Both the position numbers and the translations under genes were made by a program. 64,000 nucleotides of DNA from Collinsella tanakaei (GTDB lineage Bacteria; Actinomycetota; Coriobacteriia; Coriobacteriales; Coriobacteriaceae). A model generated the notes under the pieces. That model searched no databases and was not told the DNA's origin. It was given only the letters and a program-made list of their open reading frames with translations. Positions 60,662 through 64,000 of the stretch are shown here, piece after piece (the stretch's first letter is position 1; each line of letters opens with the position of its first letter). The stretch lies in NCBI RefSeq assembly GCF_021531055.1, contig NZ_JADYTL010000009.1:51611-115610 (forward strand). Reading direction: 5' to 3'.

Positions 60662-61133
60662 GGCACCTCCGATGGGGTTGGGACGGGCCGCCGGGAACGC
60701 GGCGGCCAAGCGGCCGCACCCTGTGGCGGGCGACCGCGCGGGCATGAAAAAGCGGGCTGCCGTGCAGCGGCCCGCCGAAGCGAACAAATGTGCAGTTCAA
60801 CCCTACCGCACCCGACGGGCCCCACACTATGCGGGCAGGCGGGTCACCACAAATTCCGCAGGGGAACGGCGCCTGCGCCGCGCGGGGCGCAGCGTGCGGA
60901 TCGGCAGCCCTCGCGTCATCTCATCCCGCCCTGCAACGTGGCGACGGCCCGCCTCCATCGCTTTAGGACAAGACGGACAGTCCGCCGTGCGCCGCGGCCC
61001 ACCTCCGCTGGCTGCCGCGTGGTTTGTATTTGATGAACAGCGCCGACCCCCGTCGCTGCGGTATCATCGGGGTACGTGCGCCGCGGCCGACGCCGCGCCA
61101 CGCGAACATGCACCGCAACCGGAGGAGATTCCG
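60662..61133. promoter_or_regulatory. Divergent antiporter / glmU region
   Basis: 472 bp, GC-rich, no credible gene. A hairpin GCGGGCTGCCG/CAGCGGCCCGC sits at about 60750-60774 in the antiporter leader. A -10-like TATCAT near 61061 fits glmU. I see no named riboswitch. Confidence 0.45.
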
Positions 61134-62531
61134 ATGGATGTCACCGCAATCATCATGGCTGCCGGCGAGGGCACGCGCATGAAGTCCAACCATGCCAAGG
61201 TCTCGCACAAGATTCTCGGCAAGCCGATGATCTGCTGGGTCACCGACGCCGCACTCGCCGCCGGCGTCAGCCGCGTCGTCGTGGTCATCGGTAGCCACGC
61301 CGACGAGGTGCGCGCCCTGCTGGACACCACCTACACAGGCGACGATGCCTCCCGCATCGAGTGCGTCGAGCAGACCGAGCGCTTGGGCACCGCCCACGCC
61401 GTACGCGTCGCCCTCGAGGCCACAGGTATCGACGAGGGTCCGGTCGTGGTCCTGAACGGCGATCTTCCCCTGATCCAGGCCGACACCATCCGCACCTTCG
61501 CCGCGACCGTCGCCGACGGCAGCCACGCCGCCGCCGTGCTCACCATGACGCCGCCCGATCCGTTCGGCTATGGCCGCATCGAGCTCGACGAGTCCGGCTC
61601 CATCGCCCGCATCATCGAGCAGAAGGACTGCACGCCCGAGCAGGCCGCGACGCTGCTCGAGTGCAACGCCGGCTGCTACGCCTTCGACGGCGCGCTGCTC
61701 GCCGCCCACATCGGCGACGTCACCAACGACAACGCGCAGGGCGAGTACTACCTGCCCGACATGCTCGAGATCCTCAAGGCCGCCGGACACGCCAACACCA
61801 TCTATCACTGCGAGGACTACCGCGACGGCCTGGGCGTCAACAGCCGCGCTCAGCTCGCCGAGCTCACCGCCATCGCGCGCGACCGCATCAACGCGCGCCT
61901 CATGGCCGAGGGCGTCACGTTCATCGATCCCGCGCAGGCCTGGATCGGCCCCGACGCCACCATCGGCCGCGATACCGTCGTGTGGCCGCAGACGCACCTG
62001 ATCGGCCACAGCACCGTGGGCGAGGATTGCCAGCTCGGTCCCAACACGCGCCTGACCGACACGCGCGTGGGCGACGGCTGCTCGCTCGACGAGACCGTGG
62101 CGATCGAGGCCGTCGTCGATAACGGCGTCACCTGCGGCCCGCGCTGCTACCTGCGTCCTGGCACGCACCTGCTCGACGGCGCGCACGTGGGCACGCACGT
62201 CGAGATCAAGAAATCCACCATCGGCGAGGGCTCCAAGGTCCCGCACCTCTCCTACATCGGCGACACGCAGATGGGCGCCGGCGTCAACATCGGCGCGGGA
62301 TCCATCACCTGCAATTACGACGGCAAGAACAAGCATGCGACCACGATTGGCGACCGCACGTTCATCGGTTCCGACACCATGATGGTCGCGCCCGTGAATA
62401 TCGGCTCCGACGCCATCACCGGCGCCGGCGGCACCATCACCAAGGATGTTCCTGACGGAGCGCTCGCTCTCGAGCGCTGCGAGCAGCGCATCATAGAAGG
62501 CTACACCGAGCGCAGGCGCGCGCGGCTGTAA
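61134..62531 (+). CDS. glmU: Bifunctional GlcN-1-P acetyltransferase / GlcNAc-1-P uridyltransferase
   Basis: 465 residues. The N-terminal pyrophosphorylase domain starts MDVTAIIMAAGEGTRMKS with the nucleotide-binding GxGTRM loop and QTERLGTAHAV. From about residue 255 the left-handed beta-helix acetyltransferase domain has VPHLSYIGDTQMG and NIGAGSITCNYDGKNKH (catalytic His). Product: UDP-N-acetylglucosamine for peptidoglycan. Start 61134 follows GGAGGAGATT. prs is 46 bp downstream, the conserved glmU-prs pair of Gram-positives. Confidence 0.97.
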   Translation: MDVTAIIMAAGEGTRMKSNHAKVSHKILGKPMICWVTDAALAAGVSRVVVVIGSHADEVRALLDTTYTGDDASRIECVEQTERLGTAHAVRVALEATGIDEGPVVVLNGDLPLIQADTIRTFAATVADGSHAAAVLTMTPPDPFGYGRIELDESGSIARIIEQKDCTPEQAATLLECNAGCYAFDGALLAAHIGDVTNDNAQGEYYLPDMLEILKAAGHANTIYHCEDYRDGLGVNSRAQLAELTAIARDRINARLMAEGVTFIDPAQAWIGPDATIGRDTVVWPQTHLIGHSTVGEDCQLGPNTRLTDTRVGDGCSLDETVAIEAVVDNGVTCGPRCYLRPGTHLLDGAHVGTHVEIKKSTIGEGSKVPHLSYIGDTQMGAGVNIGAGSITCNYDGKNKHATTIGDRTFIGSDTMMVAPVNIGSDAITGAGGTITKDVPDGALALERCEQRIIEGYTERRRARL

Positions 62532-62577
62532 CCACCGGTAAGGGCATGGGAGTCCAAGAGCTAAGGAGAATCGGCAA

Positions 62578-63564
62578 ATGCCAGCACAGGACCAAAAACT
62601 GACCCAGCAGATGTTCAAGACGCTGCGCCTGTATTCGGGCTCATGCAACCGACCGCTCGCGCAGAAGGTCGCCGACATCCTGGGTGTCGAGCTCTCGGGT
62701 CTCGCCCTTGAGAAGTTCGCGAACGGCGAGATCTACGCCCGCTTCGACGAGTCGGTCCGCGGCGCCGACGTGTTCCTGGTCCAGTCCATCGCCGGGCCGA
62801 ACGTCAACGACATGCTCATGGAGCTGCTGGTGGCCACCGATGCCGCCAAGCGCGCCTCCGCCCGCACCATCACCGCCGTCATCACGCACTACGCCTACGC
62901 CCGCCAGGACCGCAAGGCCGCCCCGCGCGAGCCGATCACCGCGCGCCTGGTCGCCAACCTCATCGAGCGCGCGGGCGTCGACCGCATCATCACGCTCGAC
63001 CTGCACCAGGGCCAGATCCAGGGCTTCTTCGACATCCCGGTGAACCACCTCTCCGCCCTGCCGCTGTTCGGCGACTACTACAACGCCAAGGGCTTCGACA
63101 CCGAGAAGCTCGTCGTCGTGTCGCCCGACGTGGGCCGCGCCAAGGCCGCCAAGAAGCTCTCCGACATGCTCGGCTGCGATCTCGCCATCGCGCACAAGGG
63201 CCGTCCGCGCCACAACGCCGCCGAGGTCATGGGCATCATCGGCAACATCGAGGGTAAGACCTGCGTCATCAACGACGACATGATCGACACCGCGGGCACG
63301 CTGTGCGCAAGCGTGCGTGAGCTCAAGAAGATGGGTGCCGGCGACATCTACGTGTGCGCCACGCACGGCATCTTCTCCGGTCCGGCGATCGAGCGCCTGA
63401 ACGACGCGCCCATCGTGGAGTGCGTCGTCACGGACTCCATCCCCGTCGAGGTCGGCGGCAAGATCAAGACCATCACCGTTGCAGACGAGTTCGCCGATGC
63501 CATCGAGGCCGTCTACGTTGAGCAGTCCGTCTCCAAGCTCGTGGGCGGCGATTTCGCGCTGTAG
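62578..63564 (+). CDS. prs: Ribose-phosphate pyrophosphokinase
   Basis: 328 residues making PRPP from ribose 5-phosphate and ATP, used for nucleotides, His and Trp. Motifs: RLYSGSCNRPLAQKVA, FANGEIYARFDESVRG, YAYARQDRKAAPREPIT, DLHQGQIQGFFDIPV (regulatory/catalytic region), RPRHNAAEVMG flexible loop and VINDDMIDTAGT PRPP loop. Class I, phosphate-activated type by length. It starts after TAAGGAGAATC, follows glmU, and is ended by a hairpin. Confidence 0.97.
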   Translation: MPAQDQKLTQQMFKTLRLYSGSCNRPLAQKVADILGVELSGLALEKFANGEIYARFDESVRGADVFLVQSIAGPNVNDMLMELLVATDAAKRASARTITAVITHYAYARQDRKAAPREPITARLVANLIERAGVDRIITLDLHQGQIQGFFDIPVNHLSALPLFGDYYNAKGFDTEKLVVVSPDVGRAKAAKKLSDMLGCDLAIAHKGRPRHNAAEVMGIIGNIEGKTCVINDDMIDTAGTLCASVRELKKMGAGDIYVCATHGIFSGPAIERLNDAPIVECVVTDSIPVEVGGKIKTITVADEFADAIEAVYVEQSVSKLVGGDFAL

Positions 63565-63592
63565 GGCAGCGCCGCCTTCACATAACGTCACC

Positions 63593-63632
63593 GAAACGGG
63601 GGCTTGCGGCAAATGCCGCAAGCCCCCGTTTC
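63593..63632 (+). terminator. Terminator of glmU-prs
   Basis: GAAACGGGGGCTTGCGGC (63593-63610) pairs perfectly with GCCGCAAGCCCCCGTTTC (63615-63632) around AAAT. The terminal TTT is inside the stem, giving a bidirectional look. Confidence 0.85.
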
Positions 63633-63774
63633 GCTTTCAGCGCCGCCCAGGCGCTCTCCACCGTGCTCACCTACGCTCCGGCATTCCAGACTACGTCCTC
63701 ATACCGTTCCTTCCCGAGCGCACTCGCCCTCGTCGACTCGTTCGAAACCGCTCTTGGCATTTCCGCGTGCCCTG

Positions 63775-63880
63775 TCTCGGACGCGCGGTCCATGTTCGCC
63801 ACCCCGGCCACCCCATCCCGGACGCGCGCCCTCCACTTTTGCCACTCCGGGCTGTCCCGTCTCGGACGCACAGCCCCATC
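63775..63880. repeat. Degenerate 42-44-bp tandem repeat
   Basis: Three starts of TCTCGGACGCGC / TCCCGGACGCGC / TCTCGGACGCAC spaced about 42-44 bp. Similarity falls toward the end of each unit. No frame is preserved, so this is non-coding. Confidence 0.55.
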
Positions 63881-63973
63881 CGGGCGCTTCCGAGCACAAA
63901 ATGTCCCATCTCCAACCCCGCTGCGGACAATTTGTTCAGATATGAAGGTTGCGGCACGCGCAGATTATCGTTA

Positions 63974-63991
63974 GATATTATTAATAATATC
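63974..63991. promoter_or_regulatory. 18-bp AT palindrome with flanking direct repeat
   Basis: GATATTATTAATAATATC is a perfect palindrome. ATCGTTA occurs just before it (63967-63973) and at its right edge (63989-63995). Candidate operator or promoter element for a gene beyond the window. Confidence 0.4.
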
Positions 63992-64000
63992 GTTATGTAG

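Larger units (their letters stand above)
63565..64000. other. Gene-free right end with degenerate tandem repeats and AT-rich dyad
   Basis: After the prs terminator there is no credible gene. At about 63775-63880 three diverged copies of a roughly 42-44 bp word start TCYCGGACGCRC and include CCACTTTTGCCAC / CCATGTTCGCCAC. The last 40 bp are AT-rich with palindrome GATATTATTAATAATATC (63974-63991), likely the control region of the next gene outside the window. Confidence 0.5.

Overview
The window is GC-rich, densely coded chromosomal DNA with Shine-Dalgarno-led genes and long antisense open frames typical of high-GC genomes. Gene content suggests a gut actinobacterium of the Coriobacteriia, most like Collinsella: mannose-class PTS, arabinose use with Tat-exported sugar-binding lipoproteins, an LPxTA-ended acidic surface protein, and families of intergenic palindromes. 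This taxonomic call is inference; no rRNA gene is present. I see no prophage, insertion sequence, CRISPR array or rRNA operon. The one RNA gene is an initiator tRNA-Met.

Layout. 1-5.8 kb: the start of a HAD phosphatase, then a minus-strand operon (PTS IIC-IID-IIA-IIB plus a D-2-hydroxyacid dehydrogenase) opposite a divergent RpiR regulator. 5.8-8.3 kb: an amino-acid ABC importer. 8.5-10.4 kb: an acidic surface protein. 10.5-12.7 kb: ilvE and cysE. 13-15.8 kb: a DedA protein and two tandem esterase paralogues. 15.9-20.1 kb: a MarR regulator with a heterodimeric ABC exporter. 20.3-24.4 kb: a small unknown protein, a membrane-tethered XRE regulator, and a YeiH exporter with divergent LysR regulator. 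24.8-40.5 kb: an L-arabinose island. 40.8-46.2 kb: glmS, a second LacI regulator, larE and corA. 46.8-51.5 kb: M20 amidohydrolase with YfcC transporter, gamma-carbonic anhydrase, MBL hydrolase and tRNA-fMet. 51.6-58.6 kb: coaX, birA, folP-folK fusion, sirtuin, acidic membrane protein and xth. 58.6-64 kb: CPA2 antiporter, glmU and prs.

How the genes work together. The arabinose island holds two sugar ABC importers (each with binding protein, ATPase and two permeases), AraA isomerase, an FGGY-type ribulokinase and AraD epimerase, enough to take L-arabinose to D-xylulose 5-phosphate. A divergent LacI regulator has matching operator-like sites at both ends of the shared 39.1-39.5 kb control region. 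glmS and glmU supply UDP-GlcNAc for the wall, and prs supplies PRPP. coaX, birA and folPK are cofactor genes clustered around the initiator tRNA.

The least explained material is non-coding. There are at least three families of palindromic intergenic repeats, one of which flanks glmS on both sides in opposite orientation. There is also a pair of roughly 220-bp elements with related inverted ends at 12.7 and 46.4 kb. The most unusual protein feature is a roughly 135-residue Ala-rich insertion inside the dihydropteroate synthase domain of FolPK.
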